Source: Brucella oryzae
GTDB lineage: Bacteria > Pseudomonadota > Alphaproteobacteria > Rhizobiales > Rhizobiaceae
Direction of reading: 5' to 3'
DNA: 64,000 nucleotides
NCBI GenBank assembly: GCA_012103035.1
Contig: JAAVLL010000001.1
Coordinates: 842,501 to 906,500 of the forward strand
The notes under the pieces were generated by a model that was not told the origin of the DNA, searched no databases, and saw only the letters and a program-made list of their open reading frames with translations. The position numbers and the translations under genes are program-made. This document shows positions 1-10,665 of this stretch, piece after piece; positions within the stretch are counted from its first letter, which is position 1; the number at the start of each line of letters is the position of its first letter.

Positions 1-1632
1 AGCATGCGCAGGTTTTCGGCGTCCTGCGGCAGGCCGTGTTCGCGAATGCGCTCTTCGGTCTTCACGATGGCTTCGATCTGTTCGAGGAACCACGGATCGA
101 TCTTGGATGCGTCATGCACCTGCTCGGTGGTCAGGCCGAGACGCATTGCCTGCGCGACCATGCGCAGACGATCCGGCGTCGGCGTGCCGATGGCGGCGCG
201 GATCGCGTTCTTTTCATCGCCTTCCTCGATGTTGGGAATGGCGATTTCATCGAGGCCCGTCAGGCCGGTTTCAAGTCCGCGTAGCGCCTTCTGCAAGCTT
301 TCCTGGAAGGTACGGCCAATGGCCATGACTTCACCGACCGACTTCATGGCGGTGGTCAGGATCGGCGAGGAGCCGGGAAACTTTTCGAAGGCGAAACGCG
401 GGATCTTGGTGACGACATAATCGATCGACGGTTCGAACGAGGCAGGCGTTGCGCCGCCGGTAATGTCGTTGTCCAGTTCGTCAAGCGTGTAGCCGACGGC
501 AAGCGGCTGCGACCTTGGCAATCGGGAAGCCGGTTGCCTTCGACGCCAGAGCGGACGAACGCGACACGCGCGGGTTCATTTCGATGACGATCATGCGGCC
601 GTTGGCCGGGTTGATCGCGAACTGCACGTTGGAGCCGCCGGTTTCGACGCCGATCTCGCGCAGTACCGCAATCGAGGCGTTACGCATGATCTGGTATTCT
701 TTGTCGGTTAGCGTCAGCGCTGGTGCAACGGTGATCGAGTCGCCGGTATGCACGCCCATCGGATCGAGATTTTCGATCGAGCAGATGATGATGCAGTTGT
801 CCGCTTTGTCGCGGACGACTTCCATTTCATATTCTTTCCAGCCGAGAACCGACTCTTCGATCAGAACTTCGGTCGTCGGCGATGCATCCAGACCGCGCTC
901 GATGATTTCGAAGAATTCCTGGCGGTTATAGGCAATACCGCCGCCCGTACCGCCGAGCGTGAAGCTTGGGCGGATAATGGCAGGAAGACCAACCACGTCT
1001 AGCGCCTGCGCAGCCGCAAGTGCGTGCGTCATGTAGCGCTGCTTGCGCTCGACTTCGCCGAGCTGCCATTCTGTTTCAAGCTTGTCGAGCGCCTTGTCCA
1101 GCTCGTCGCCGGAAAACTGCGACTTCACTTCAGCGCGCTTGGCTTCGTGACGCTTGCGGTCTTCGTCCTTGATTTCGGTGGCGTTTGCGAGCCTGGATTC
1201 CGGCGTATCAAGGCCGATCTTGTCCATGGCTTCACGGAAGAGTGCGCGGTCTTCGGCCTTGTCGATAGCATCGGCATTGGCGCCGATCATCTCGACGTTA
1301 TAACGTTCAAGCACACCCATGCGGCGCAGCGAAAGCGCGGTGTTGAGCGCGGTCTGGCCACCCATCGTCGGCAGGATCGCGTCCGGGCGCTCCTTGGCGA
1401 TGATCTTGGCGACGACTTCCGGCGTGATCGGCTCGATATAGGTCGCGTCCGCCAGATCGGGATCGGTCATGATCGTGGCCGGGTTGGAGTTGACGAGGAT
1501 GATGCGGTAGCCTTCCTCTTTCAACGCCTTGCAAGCCTGCGTGCCCGAATAGTCGAACTCGCAAGCCTGGCCAATGACAATGGGGCCCGCGCCGATAATC
1601 AGGATCGATTTGATATCTGTACGTTTCGGCAT
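1..1632 (-). CDS. carB: Carbamoyl-phosphate synthase large subunit, N-terminal part, cut by window edge
   Basis: Makes carbamoyl phosphate from bicarbonate, ATP and glutamine-derived ammonia for arginine and pyrimidine synthesis, together with the CarA subunit encoded at 6.1-7.3 kb. The N-terminus ([20 protein letters not shown]) is the first ATP-grasp half, with the [11 protein letters not shown] nucleotide loop near residue 235 and the [18 protein letters not shown] signature near 360. The frame breaks near position 504: two bases appear to be missing where the family has AAKLAVGYTL, and the expected continuation is readable in another frame down to base 1. In this genome carA and carB are separated by about 4.4 kb holding the peptidase, the exporter and the IS. 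The C-terminal half lies outside the window. Confidence 0.95.
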
Positions 1633-1658
1633 GGGCGCTCATCCTATCTTCTTCGCGT

Positions 1659-1704
1659 GCATGATCTTGTCCGAAAACCGGTCCCCGTGTTTCGGGATCA
1701 TGCT
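1659..1704. repeat. Palindromic repeat, family A module 2
   Basis: A hairpin-forming element in the carB leader. The outer arms gcatgatc and gatcatgc flank the core ccgaaaaccggt, followed by a second cgggatc arm. It belongs to the same family as the copies near 18.8, 23.7, 42.6, 43.8 and 56.4 kb. Confidence 0.7.
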
Positions 1705-2053
1705 GATTTAGCCTGCCAGAAAAGCCCGCACGGTTTACCGGCGGGTTGGCAGCGTATGAATTCTGTGGGCTAAGCGGGCCTTATAGGCAATCATTTCGAT
1801 AAGCGGAACCCCACAAATCGTTTTATTTCAAAGAAAATGCGGGCATTCACGGAAATTCTTGGCCATGGAGGCAAAAGTTTTGATTGACTGCGGCAAAGGG
1901 GCGAGGGCCGGTTCTATATTGCGAAAGAGTCTTCGTTTGTGATTGATGCTGCCATTTACTTTTTATGTTGCCGTGCCAACTCTTTATGCGACAATTACAG
2001 GTATAGTTTGGTGCTGCTTCGTTGTGAGCGGCACGGTGCAGGGAGTTGGTCAA

Positions 2054-2983
2054 TGCGCTGGCAAGGCCGTAGGCAAAGCGACAATGTGGAAGATCTGCGC
2101 GGAGAGCAGGGTGGTGGGGTTGGCGGCGGCTTCGGTCGCGGTGGCGGTCTTGGCGGGCCCGGTTTTCGAATCGTTCGCGGCGGCGGAATTTCCGGCATTC
2201 TCATTCTGGTGGTGATGTTCTTCGTGTTGCGCGCAGTTGGCATCGACCCGCTGCCGATTCTGTTCGGGGATGGCAGCATGGGGCCGAGCGTAACCCAGCA
2301 GGCCGGGCAATCCGGCCGAACGGTTGCCGAGGGCGGTAATGTTGCCAATGACGAAACAACGCAGTTCGCTCGTACGGTGCTGGCGGAGACGGAAGACGTC
2401 TGGAGCGGCATTTTCAAGTCGCGTGGCCAGACCTACACGCCGCCGACCATGGTGCTGTTTTCCGGTCAGGTCCGTTCGGCCTGCGGCTTTGCTTCCGCTG
2501 CCTCCGGCCCGTTCTACTGCCCCGGTGACCGCAAGCTCTACATAGACCTGAGTTTCTACAAGGAACTGGCAAACCGCTTCGGTGCTTCCGGCGATTTTGC
2601 GCAGGCCTATGTCCTTGCGCATGAAGTGGGCCATCACATCCAGAATCTTCTGGGCATCCTGCCCAAGTTCAACCAGATGCGCCAGCAGATGAGCGAAGCG
2701 CAAGCGAACCAGATGTCGGTGCGCGTCGAACTTCGCCGATTGCTTCGCGGGAGTATGGGGCTATTACACGGAGCAGAAGGGTATTCTGGAAGCAGGCGAC
2801 CTCGAAGAAGCGCTTAACGCGGCACATCAGATCGGCGACGATACGCTGCAGCGGCGCAGTCAGGGTTATGTGGTGCCGGAGAGCTTTAATCATGGAACAT
2901 CTGCCCAGCGCGCCAAGTGGTTCCAGCGCGGTTTCGATAGTGGCAAGCTGGAAATGTGCGATACGTTTAGCGGCGACGTTTAA
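2054..2983 (+). CDS. Neutral zinc metallopeptidase, YpfJ/DUF2342-like family
   Basis: Predicted membrane-anchored zinc peptidase with an unknown substrate. The N-terminal 40 residues are Gly/Arg-rich, followed by one membrane segment ([19 protein letters not shown]). The catalytic zinc motif HEVGHH lies near residue 195. The start chosen ([11 protein letters not shown]) is the usual start of the family. The frame breaks near 2734, where two bases of the expected CAG codon in [15 protein letters not shown] are missing. The rest of the protein, ending CDTFSGDV, reads on in another frame to the taa at 2981. A terminator follows directly. Confidence 0.88.
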
Positions 2984-3002
2984 AGCTACTGCGATACTGT
3001 AG

Positions 3003-3029
3003 AAAAAGGCGGTTTCGACCGCCTTTTTC
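3003..3029 (+). terminator. Rho-independent terminator after the metallopeptidase
   Basis: The inverted repeat aaggcgg / ccgcctt with a four-base loop is followed by a run of five T. It lies 20 bases after the stop codon. Confidence 0.8.
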
Positions 3030-3244
3030 TTTATGCAGGAAGCCCTGTCCTTTTGTCTAAAGCCTGCAATATTCGTCTTGTCGTGAAATAATTTTCCAGA
3101 TAAATGCTTTCGCACCGGCGCGGCCTTTTTCCGATTTACAAGCGTGACGCTCAGCTTTGAGCGGCGATAGCGCGCGCGTTTTCTAATCAACACAATTTAT
3201 GAATGTTCCACCTTGTCTGTCGTGGAGCATATTTCAGGTGTCCC

Positions 3245-4482
3245 ATGCATGATCCCCAGTTTGTACGGCGGGGCTTGTTACTCGTCTTTATGACACTGTT
3301 TCTCGACATTATCGGCATTGCAATCATCATGCCGGTTCTGCCGACCTTTCTTGAAGAGCTGACCGGCGCGGATATCAGTACCGCAGCCGTGGATGGCGGC
3401 TGGCTCTTGCTGGTTTATGCCGGGATGCAGTTCCTGTTTGCGCCGATGATCGGCAATCTGAGTGATCGTTTCGGGCGTCGCCCGGTGCTGCTCGCCTCGA
3501 TCTTCACCTTCGCGCTCGACAATCTGATCTGCGCGCTTGCAGCCTCCTACTGGATGCTGTTTGTCGGTCGTGTTCTGGCGGGTATCAGCGGAGCGAGCTT
3601 CGCGACCGCTTCCGCCTACATTGCCGATGTCAGCGATGACAGTAATCGCGCGCGCAATTTCGGCCTGATCGGCATTGCCTTCGGTGTCGGTTTCGCACTC
3701 GGTCCTGTTCTGGGCGGCTTGCTGGGTGAATTCGGTCCGCGCGTTCCGTTCTACGGAGCGGCGTTCCTGTCCTTCATCAACTTCGTTCTGGCCTATTTCC
3801 TGTTGCCTGAAACGCTGACACGAGAAAACCGGCGCACCTTCCAGTTTGCCCGAGCCAATCCGCTCGGCGCGCTCAAGCAGATGCGGAATTATCCGGGCAT
3901 CGGCTGGGTGGTGCTGGTCTTCTTCCTGTTCTGGCTGGCTCATGCCGTCTATCCGTCCGTCTGGGCCTTCGTCGGTGCTTATCGCTATAACTGGAGCGAA
4001 GCCCAGATTGGTCTGTCGCTCGGGCTCTTCGGTATCGGCGCGGCAATCGTGATGGCGCTGGTTCTGCCAAGAGTTCTGCCGGTGCTTGGCGAGCGGCGCA
4101 CGGCGATCACTGGTGTGCTGTTCTCTTGTCTGGGCATGATCGGCTACGCCATCGCATGGGAAGGCTGGATGGTTTATGCCGTCATCTTCCTGACGGCGCT
4201 GGAAGGTCTGGCCGATCCGCCGCTGCGCAGTATTGCGGCAGGCAAGGTTCCGCCTTCGCGCAGGGCGAATTGCAAGGGGCGCTGACAAGCGTATCGAGTA
4301 TTACGACCATCATCGGTCCGCTTATCTTCACGCAGCTTTTCGCCGTGTTCACCGGCATGAATGCGCCGTTCGTCTTTGCGGGTATGCCTTATGCCGTCGG
4401 TGCGGGGCTGGTCTTGCTGGCGCTGGTCATTGTGGTGGCGCGGGTGCGCCCGACGCCACCGGCAAAGCTGTCAGAGGTTTGA
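3245..4482 (+). CDS. MFS efflux transporter, tetracycline-resistance (TetA) type
   Basis: A twelve-helix major facilitator of the drug:H+ antiporter-1 type, similar in layout to TetA tetracycline exporters. Visible marks are the N-terminal helix with DIIGIAIIMPVLP, the loop-2-3 motif GNLSDRFGRRPVLL near residue 75, and the helix-5 antiporter motif GFALGPVLGG. The start at MHDPQFVRRG matches the family length of about 400 residues once the frame is restored. One base is missing near 4256 (PPSAQGELQGAL expected); the last helices read in a second frame to 4482. The substrate cannot be told from sequence. The gene converges on carA, and the shared terminator between them has been split by an IS element. 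Confidence 0.88.
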
Positions 4483-4501
4483 TGGATACGTAACGCAGAA
4501 A

Positions 4502-4525
4502 AGGCCGGAGTTTTCACTCCGGCCT
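4502..4525. terminator. Bidirectional terminator hairpin, left copy and likely target duplication of the IS
   Basis: GGCCGGAG-ttttc-ACTCCGGCC type stem-loop ending the MFS gene. An identical 24-base copy in the same orientation lies at 6048-6071 on the other side of the IS, so this looks like a duplicated insertion target. Confidence 0.8.
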
Positions 4526-6047
4526 CAGGCTGCTGACAAACCCGTTGATATTTTTCGGCGGGTTTTGTTTTTAGGAGGGGCCGCGTTTTGCGACAGCGTT
4601 TGCGCGATGTTGCAAGTGGCCGCAGCCGCTCATGCGGTGGCTGCCCCTGGCGCTTTGTTCAGCGCCATTGCGATCTTCTTGATATTCTGTGCTGCGGCCT
4701 GCAGCAGACATTGGCAGGCGACGCGGACAAGGCCTCGAAAGCGGGCGTAGCGGTGGCCGTGCAGCTGCTTGGCGTCGGCAAAGGATCGCTCCACCGTTTC
4801 CTTGCGCCGCTTATAGATCGCTTTTCCCAAGCTGTGAGACGCTGGGCGTCAGTGCGTTGGCGGGCGTCCTGCCAGACATGCCGGGTGATGGTGCGGATGG
4901 CCTTGGCGTTGGACGTGCAGGATGCGCGCAGCGGGCAGGTCCGGCAGATGGCCGGATCGGATACATAATGCTTGTAACCGTTGCGGTCGGTCGTGGCATA
5001 GGTGAGCAATTGCCCCTCGGGGCAGCGATAGCCATCGGCATCGGTTTCGAATGCGAACTTCGACTTGCGCATCATGCCGTCCCGCGGCGGCGTCGGAGTG
5101 CGGTAGCCGGTGACGCCGAGGATATGGCGATCCTCCAAACCCTGGGCAATGGCCGCTGTCGCATAACCGGCATCCAGCCCGACCGCGCCAACCGCGAAGT
5201 CAAAGCGTCGACGCTGCCGATCCAGACGGTCGAGGTAGACGCGACTGTCATGCACATTGGCCGGTGTGACGTGGATGTCGGTGATGATGGCGAGCTTTCC
5301 ATCCACCGTGCGGTGGTCGAGATAGTAGAAGCCCTTCGGCTTGCCGTCGCGCACCATATAGCCGCTTTCCGGATCGGTGCGCGACACCTTGGTTTCCGTC
5401 GCCCGCGGTTCGCGCTCTTTCTCCCTCAGAGGCTTTTGACCATGCAGCGCCCGCTCGACATCGATTGCCCGGTCGAGAGCAGCCCAGTAGTCGGCGCGCG
5501 ACTTCTCGATCATCGCGAGATCGTATTTGCCCTTGTTGGCATTGGCCTTCAGATGTGTGCTGTCGGTATAAAGCACCGTCCCATCGACCAGTCCGTGCCT
5601 GATCGCCTGTTCAACGATGTGGTCGAAAATGTCCTGGGCGACCGATGTGTCGTTAAAGCGCCGCCGCCGGTTCTGGCTCAGTGTCGAGGCGTCGAACACC
5701 GCATCGCTCAGCTTCAGGCGCAGGAACCAGCGATAGGCGACATTGACCTCGATCTCACGCACCAGCGACGCTCCGAGCGCACGCCGAACAGGTAGCCGAT
5801 GAACAGCGCCTTGAACATCAAGGTCGGATCGAGCGGCGGACGGCCGTTGTCGGGGCAATAAAGCCCAGCAACCCGATCATGGATGAAAGAGAAGTCCATC
5901 ACCGCATCGATCTTGCGAAGCAGATGATCTTTGGGGACCAGTTGATCGAGTGTCACCATCTCGAGCGCGGTCTGTGCGGCGGCTGGTTTCTTCAACATAT
6001 CCCAATGAATCACAAAACCCCAGGCATAGCCAGGGGTTTGTCAGCAG
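4526..6047. mobile_element. IS1182-family insertion sequence
   Basis: About 1.52 kb. The terminal inverted repeat is CTGCTGACAAACCC, at 4530 on the left and its reverse complement ending at 6047 on the right; four bases (cagg) separate the left repeat from the target copy. It carries one transposase gene on the minus strand. The 24-base direct repeat on both sides is a complete terminator palindrome. From memory, IS1182 members have variable and sometimes long target duplications, which would fit. Each end also has a subterminal hairpin (ACAAACCC pairing with GGGTTTTGT). Confidence 0.88.
4630..6013 (-). CDS. IS1182-family DDE transposase
   Basis: Catalyses cut-and-paste or copy movement of the element. 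The start is MIHWDMLKKPAAAQTALEM, followed by the PKDHLLRKIDAVMDFSFI N-terminal domain typical of IS1182. DDE candidates are the first D in YTDSTHLKANANKGKYD, the second in VGLDAGYATAAIAQG and the E in RRKETVERSFADAK. A CPLRASC cysteine pair lies between the last two. Two single-base losses, near 5764 and 4826 (gggg to ggg), break the frame; restored length is about 460 residues, normal for the family. Because the same type of loss hits host genes all over the window, these do not show that the element is dead. Confidence 0.9.
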
Positions 6048-6071
6048 AGGCCGGAGTTTTCACTCCGGCCT
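6048..6071. terminator. Bidirectional terminator hairpin, right copy, ending carA
   Basis: Identical in sequence and orientation to 4502-4525. It lies 26 bases beyond the restored carA stop codon and is followed on the plus strand by tttt. On the minus strand it can terminate carA. Confidence 0.75.
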
Positions 6072-6096
6072 TTTACTGATAATTCTTTTAGAGGGT

Positions 6097-7319
6097 TTAA
6101 GCCGCCTGTTCGCGTTCTGGAAGCGGCGTTTCGCCCTTCTTTCGCGGATCAGGTTGATGAAGCGACGGAACAGATAGTGCGAATCCTGCGGGCCGGGCGA
6201 TGCTTCCGGGTGGTGCTGCACGGAAAAGACCGGCTTGCCGACGACGCGCAAGCCGCAATTGGTGCCGTCGAAGAGCGACACATGCGTTTCCTCGACATTT
6301 TCCGGCAGCGAATCTGAATCGACCGCGAAGCCGTGATTCATCGAGACGATCTCGACCTTGCCGGTCGTGTAGTCCTTCACCGGATGGTTGGCGCCGTGAT
6401 GGCCCTGATGCATTTTCTCGGTGCGTCCGCCGAGCGCGAGCGCCAGCATCTGGTGGCCGAGGCAGATGCCGAAGACTGGAAGGTCGGTTTCGACAAGCTT
6501 CTTGATGGTCGGCACGGCATATTCGCCGGTTGCAGCCGGATCGCCGGGGCCGTTGGACAGGAAAACGCCATCGGGATTATGGGCCAGAACGTCTTCAGCC
6601 GTTGCTGTTGCAGGCAGCACGGTGACCTTCGCGCCGAGACCGGTGAGCAGGCGCAGAATGTTACGCTTCACGCCGAAGTCGAGCGCGACGACGTGATATT
6701 CCGGCGCGTCCTGTTCGCCATAGCCATCCGCGAGCGTCCATGGCGTTTCCTTCCATGTGAGGCTCTGGCCGACCGTGACATCCTTGGCGAGATCGAGATT
6801 TTCAAGACCGCTCCATGCGGCGGCGCGTGCTTTCAGCGCATCAAGATCGAACTTGCCGCTTGGATCATGCGCGATGACCGCGTTCTGCGCACCGCGCTCA
6901 CGGATGAGTGCCGTCAGCGCGCGCGTATCGATACCTGCCAGCGCAATGACGCCGCGGTGTTTCAGCCAGGCATCCAGATCATCCGTTGCACGGAAATTCG
7001 ATGGCGTAGTGATGTCGGCTTTGAAGATCGCGCCGACCGCGCCGTGGCGATTGGCAGGCGTCAGGTCTTCAACGTCTTCGGCATTGGTGCCGACATTGCC
7101 GATATGCGGGAAGGTGAAGGTGACGATCTGACCGGCATAAGACGGGTCGGTCAGGATTTCTTCGTAACCGGTCAGCGCTGTGTTGAACACGACCTCGGCT
7201 TCAATTGCACCGATTGCACCGAGGCCCTTGCCTTCGATCACGGTTCCATCGGCAAGTACGAGGATGGCGGTTCGCTTCTCAACAGTCCAGGGTGCTGTTT
7301 TCGGTGTGGTTTCTGTCAT
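6097..7319 (-). CDS. carA: Carbamoyl-phosphate synthase small (glutamine amidotransferase) subunit
   Basis: Hydrolyses glutamine and passes ammonia to CarB. The class I amidotransferase triad is visible: nucleophile Cys in PVFGICLGHQMLALALGG near residue 280, then His and Glu in QHHPEASPGPQDS near 365-367. The start at MTETTPKTAPW is set by AGGAG nine bases upstream; an upstream gtg in frame has no such site. One A is missing near 6140 (RERKGETP expected), which shifts the last 15 codons. The ancestral stop is at 6097-6099, and the shifted frame runs on about 37 bases into the terminator hairpin. The gene stands alone, 4.4 kb from carB. Confidence 0.95.
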
Positions 7320-7539
7320 GGTCTGCACTCCTGTTTGTTAGCCGCGCGCCAGCGTGTGCTGCCGTGTTTCAGCCTGCCACCGGTAAGGTAGCTTGAAAGA
7401 TGAAGCGTCAAGGGTCATATATGCGCCAAAAGGCAGCGGGGATTTGAAACCTCCCACTGCCAGCACGTGCCGATGTCCTGCTAAGCCTTGAGCAATAGAG
7501 AAACTTGAAGGCCGGGTCAATCGTCGGAAGCCTGGCTTT

Positions 7540-7578
7540 CCCGAAATAATGACGATGATCATCGCATTATTTCTCGGG
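7540..7578. other. Hairpin in the 350-bp interval between carA and the yqeY-like gene
   Basis: CCCGAAATAATG pairs with CATTATTTCTCGGG around a 13-base centre. The interval otherwise shows no gene I can support. The hairpin lies 220 bases upstream of carA (minus) and 90 bases upstream of the divergent gene; no T run follows, so a terminator is unlikely. Confidence 0.4.
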
Positions 7579-7670
7579 ATGTCGGTTCGGACAGCTCGGC
7601 GTTTCTGTTCGCTTGCTGTATAGATGCACGAAACGAACAATATAGAACTTACACCGTCAGGAGAGACGTT

Positions 7671-8122
7671 ATGCTTCGCCAGGAGATTTCCCAGGCCCTT
7701 ACGACCGCGCTGAAAGCACAGGAGAAGCGTCGCATGTCGACGCTGCGTTTGATCCTGGCTGCGGTGAAGGACCGAGATATCGCCAACCGTACCGCTGGCA
7801 AGGACCCGGTCGGGGACGAAGAATTGCTGGGCATTCTCGGCAAGATGGTCAAGCAGCGCGAAGAATCCGCCCGCATCTATGAAGAAGGCAGCCGCCTTGA
7901 GCTGCAGAAGCCGAGCGCGAGGAAATCGCGATCATTTCCGAGTTTCTGCCGCAGCAGATGACCGAGGATGAAGTCAAACAGGCCTGTGCGGATGTGATTG
8001 CCGAAATTGGTGCTCAGGGCCTCCGCGACATGGGCAAATGTATGGCTGTTCTTAAGGAGCGCTATGCAGGCAAGATGGATTTCACCAAGGCGAGCGCCAT
8101 CGTGAAATCGCTGCTGCAGTGA
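7671..8122 (+). CDS. GatB/YqeY domain protein
   Basis: A stand-alone YqeY-type protein of about 150 residues, related to the C-terminal tRNA-binding domain of the GatB amidotransferase subunit; its cellular job is not established. Visible family marks are KAQEKRRMSTLRLILAAVKD near residue 17, LGILGKMVKQREES and the C-terminal MGKCMAVLKERYAGKMDF. One T is missing near 7904 (ELAEAEREEIAIISEFLP expected), and the second half reads in another frame to the tga at 8120. A terminator follows. Confidence 0.9.
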
Positions 8123-8155
8123 AAGCGTGAGGCATAAGTGCCTTTGCTTTTGTTT

Positions 8156-8180
8156 AGCCCCGCTCTGGCGGGGGCTTTTC
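8156..8180 (+). terminator. Rho-independent terminator after the yqeY-like gene
   Basis: agccccgc / gcggggct inverted repeat with a short loop, followed by tttt. Confidence 0.7.
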
Positions 8181-8226
8181 TTGTGCTATGCATGGCAACG
8201 ACTGATCAACGACCGGGTGTGAACTG

Positions 8227-8782
8227 ATGAAAACAGCTTTGCTTGTTATAGACGTTCAAAACGACATCGTGGCCGGGACGGGCACTCTGGAACGGCAGCC
8301 CATTATCGACCGTACCCTTGATGAGATTGTCATCAGACTGCGCGATCTGCGGGAGAAAGCGCATGAGGCTGGAATTCCGGTCATCATGGTGCAGCATGAT
8401 GGCGGTCCGGGTGACGAGCTTGAAAAGGCATAGCCGGATGGGAAATCCGCGAAGAGGTTGCTTTAAAACCGGGAGATGTTCTCATTGAAAGCGCAGCTGC
8501 GACTCTTTCCATGAGACGGACCTTCAGGCTCTTTTGCAAAAACTGGATATTTCGCATCTCGTCGTGGGTGGTTGCCAGACGCAATATTGCATCGACACGA
8601 CCGTCCGGCGCGCCGTTTCTCTCGGTTATGACGTCACTCTGATTGGGAACGCGCATACTACGGGCGACACTGCCAGCCTGCAATTTGCGGATATCGTTGC
8701 GCATCACAACGAAACGCTGAATGGCTTCAAGGCTGGAAATGCCCGTGTGCGGGTTCGCCCTGCTGCGGATATTTCCTTTTGA
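8227..8782 (+). CDS. Isochorismatase-family cysteine hydrolase
   Basis: Small cytosolic hydrolase of the isochorismatase/nicotinamidase fold. The catalytic Asp is in LLVIDVQNDIVAGT near residue 9, and the catalytic Cys with its cis-peptide neighbours in LVVGGCQTQYCIDTTVRRA near 118. Lys of the triad is expected in LEKRSCDSF. Two bases are missing, near 8427 (aaggg to aagg) and near 8489 (one A in the EKRS codons); in both places the expected residues read on in the next frame. The substrate is unknown. It is not the nicotinamidase, which is encoded at 28 kb. Confidence 0.85.
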
Positions 8783-8834
8783 TATTCAACGTCTTGCGGC
8801 AACGGGTGTGTGCCCGCCGCCGCATGGACTGATT

Positions 8835-10516
8835 TCAGCTCTGCTTGACGGTCTTGAGTCGCGTATCGCTGAGGAGCCCCTGTTCTTCGAGGACGGGATA
8901 GGCCATCGAGGCGAGCAGCGAGTTGATCTGCTTAAGATCGCGGATGGTGTCGAGATGGATGCTGCTTGTCTCGATGCTGCGGGTGGCGCCTTCGCGCAGG
9001 CGGCTGAAATGACGCATGCTGGTCTGCTTTTCCAGTTCACGCAGCTGGTCTTTTCCTGCACGAGCTGACGGGCCGTGCGGCCATCGCGCGAAACGATCAC
9101 ATTGAACGCCATATGCGCATTGGCCAGAACCATGGCGTGGAAATGGCTGAGTTCCTTCCAGCCTTCCTCGGTGAATTCCAGCTTGTGATCCATTTTCTTT
9201 TGAACATGCGCCAGCATGTTGCGCACGATGATGTCGCCGACCTGCTCAAGCTTCACGCAGGCACCCAGCAATTCCTGCATGCGCAGCGACTCGAAATCGC
9301 TGAGCTCATGGGTTGCGAGTTTGGTCAGATAGAGCTTGATCGCGGCATGGCGCTTGTCCACGCGGTCATCGAGGGCTTCCAGTTCATCGATGCGCGCCTG
9401 ATCGGGCTTTTCATAAAGCTCGATGATGCGGCGCAGCATGACTTCGATCGTGTCGCAGACGCCGACCACTTCACGGGTTGCATTGGCGAGCGCCTGCGAA
9501 GGCCGGTCGAGTACGGCAGTGTCGAGCGCGCTATATTGCTCGATCTCGATCGGCTGCTGTGAAGCCGGGGCGTTTTTGTCCGCATTGAGATTGACCAATG
9601 CTTCGGTTGCACGCAGCACGAGGCCGGACAGCGGAATGCCGGCAATCATCACGATGACGTTGAACAGGATATGCGCATTGACCACCTGCGAAACCGGATC
9701 GCTGCCGAGGAAGGCGACGGACGGTTTGAAGGTCTCATAAAGCACCAGCATGATGAGCGACCCGGCGCCGCGCATCAAAAGATTGCCGAGCGGCACAACG
9801 CGGGTTTCAGGCGGTGCATGGCGGGTCAGGATCGGGGCGATGATCGATGAGCCCAGATTGACGCCGAGAACCATCACCACGGCAAGCTCTGGATGGATCA
9901 GGCCGCGCGAGGCAAAAGTGGTGAGCAGGATGACGGCGGCAACGCTGGAATGAAACAGCCATGTCATCAGGGCTGCGAGCAGATAGGCTGTGATCGGATC
10001 GCCGGACAGATAGTCGACGATGACCGGCAGCAATTCGCTTTGCCGCAGTGGCTCGGTGGCCTGTCCGGTCATCTCCAGCGACATGATGAGAAGGCCGATG
10101 CCAACCAGAATACGACCGATCTGGCGCCAGTCGCGGCGCTCGGTGGTCATGAAGATGCCGGTGCCGATGACAAGGCAGAGTGGCACCAGAAGGGTGAGGT
10201 CGTAGCTCAGGATCTTGACGACGAGGGCGGAGCCAAGCTCGCCGCCGCGCACAGCCATGAGACCTGCGACACCGCTGACAAAACCTGAACCGACAAATGA
10301 ACCGACGAGAAGCGTAACTGCTGTCGAGCTTTGCAGGGCGACAGCGAGGGCAAGGCCAAAGGCGACGGAAAGCAGCGGGTTCTGCATCTGGTTGCGCAGG
10401 CGTCTGCGCAGACGGTCGCCATAGGCACGCTCCACCCCGGTCCGGACCATGCGCGTCGCCCATAACAAAAGGGCAACTGCTCCGGCCAGATGCAAAAGGA
10501 CCAAAGAACCATTCAC
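8835..10516 (-). CDS. Na+/phosphate cotransporter with PhoU-like domain, NptA/YjbB type
   Basis: Membrane protein that couples sodium to inorganic phosphate transport. Two inverted repeats of the Na/Pi-cotransporter domain carry the QSS motifs QSSTAVTLLVGSFVGSG (near residue 62) and FHSSVAAVILLTTFASRG (near 190). The C-terminal 200 residues are a helical PhoU-like domain. One A is missing near 9053 (aaaaa to aaaa in the Gln-Glu-Lys-Asp codons); the true C-terminus (LLSDTRLKTVKQS) ends at 8835. A triple Pho box lies 150 bases upstream, so induction by PhoB under phosphate limitation is likely. That inference rests on the sequence alone. Confidence 0.9.
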
Positions 10517-10665
10517 GGCAAAATCCCTTCGGGTTGGAGGTGGGTGTAGTAACTCAGGTTGATTAAGCTAACGCAACAAATGAAGAAAAAATATGTTCCG
10601 GCTAATCAAATCTTCAAGAGATATGGGCTTGTTCGCGACTAAAAGCAATCCATCCCCTTAGTGTC

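Noticed and set aside
4689..5795. 368-codon open frame antisense to the transposase gene
   Set aside because: Shadow of the transposase; a high-GC gene leaves the opposite frame open by chance.
4630..6013. Transposase as a decayed pseudogene
   Set aside because: Its two single-base losses are of the same kind and rate as in essential host genes, so they are probably not biological.
7338..7640. 100-codon frame on the minus strand between carA and the yqeY-like gene
   Set aside because: No ribosome site, no family features, and it overlaps the carA leader and a hairpin.
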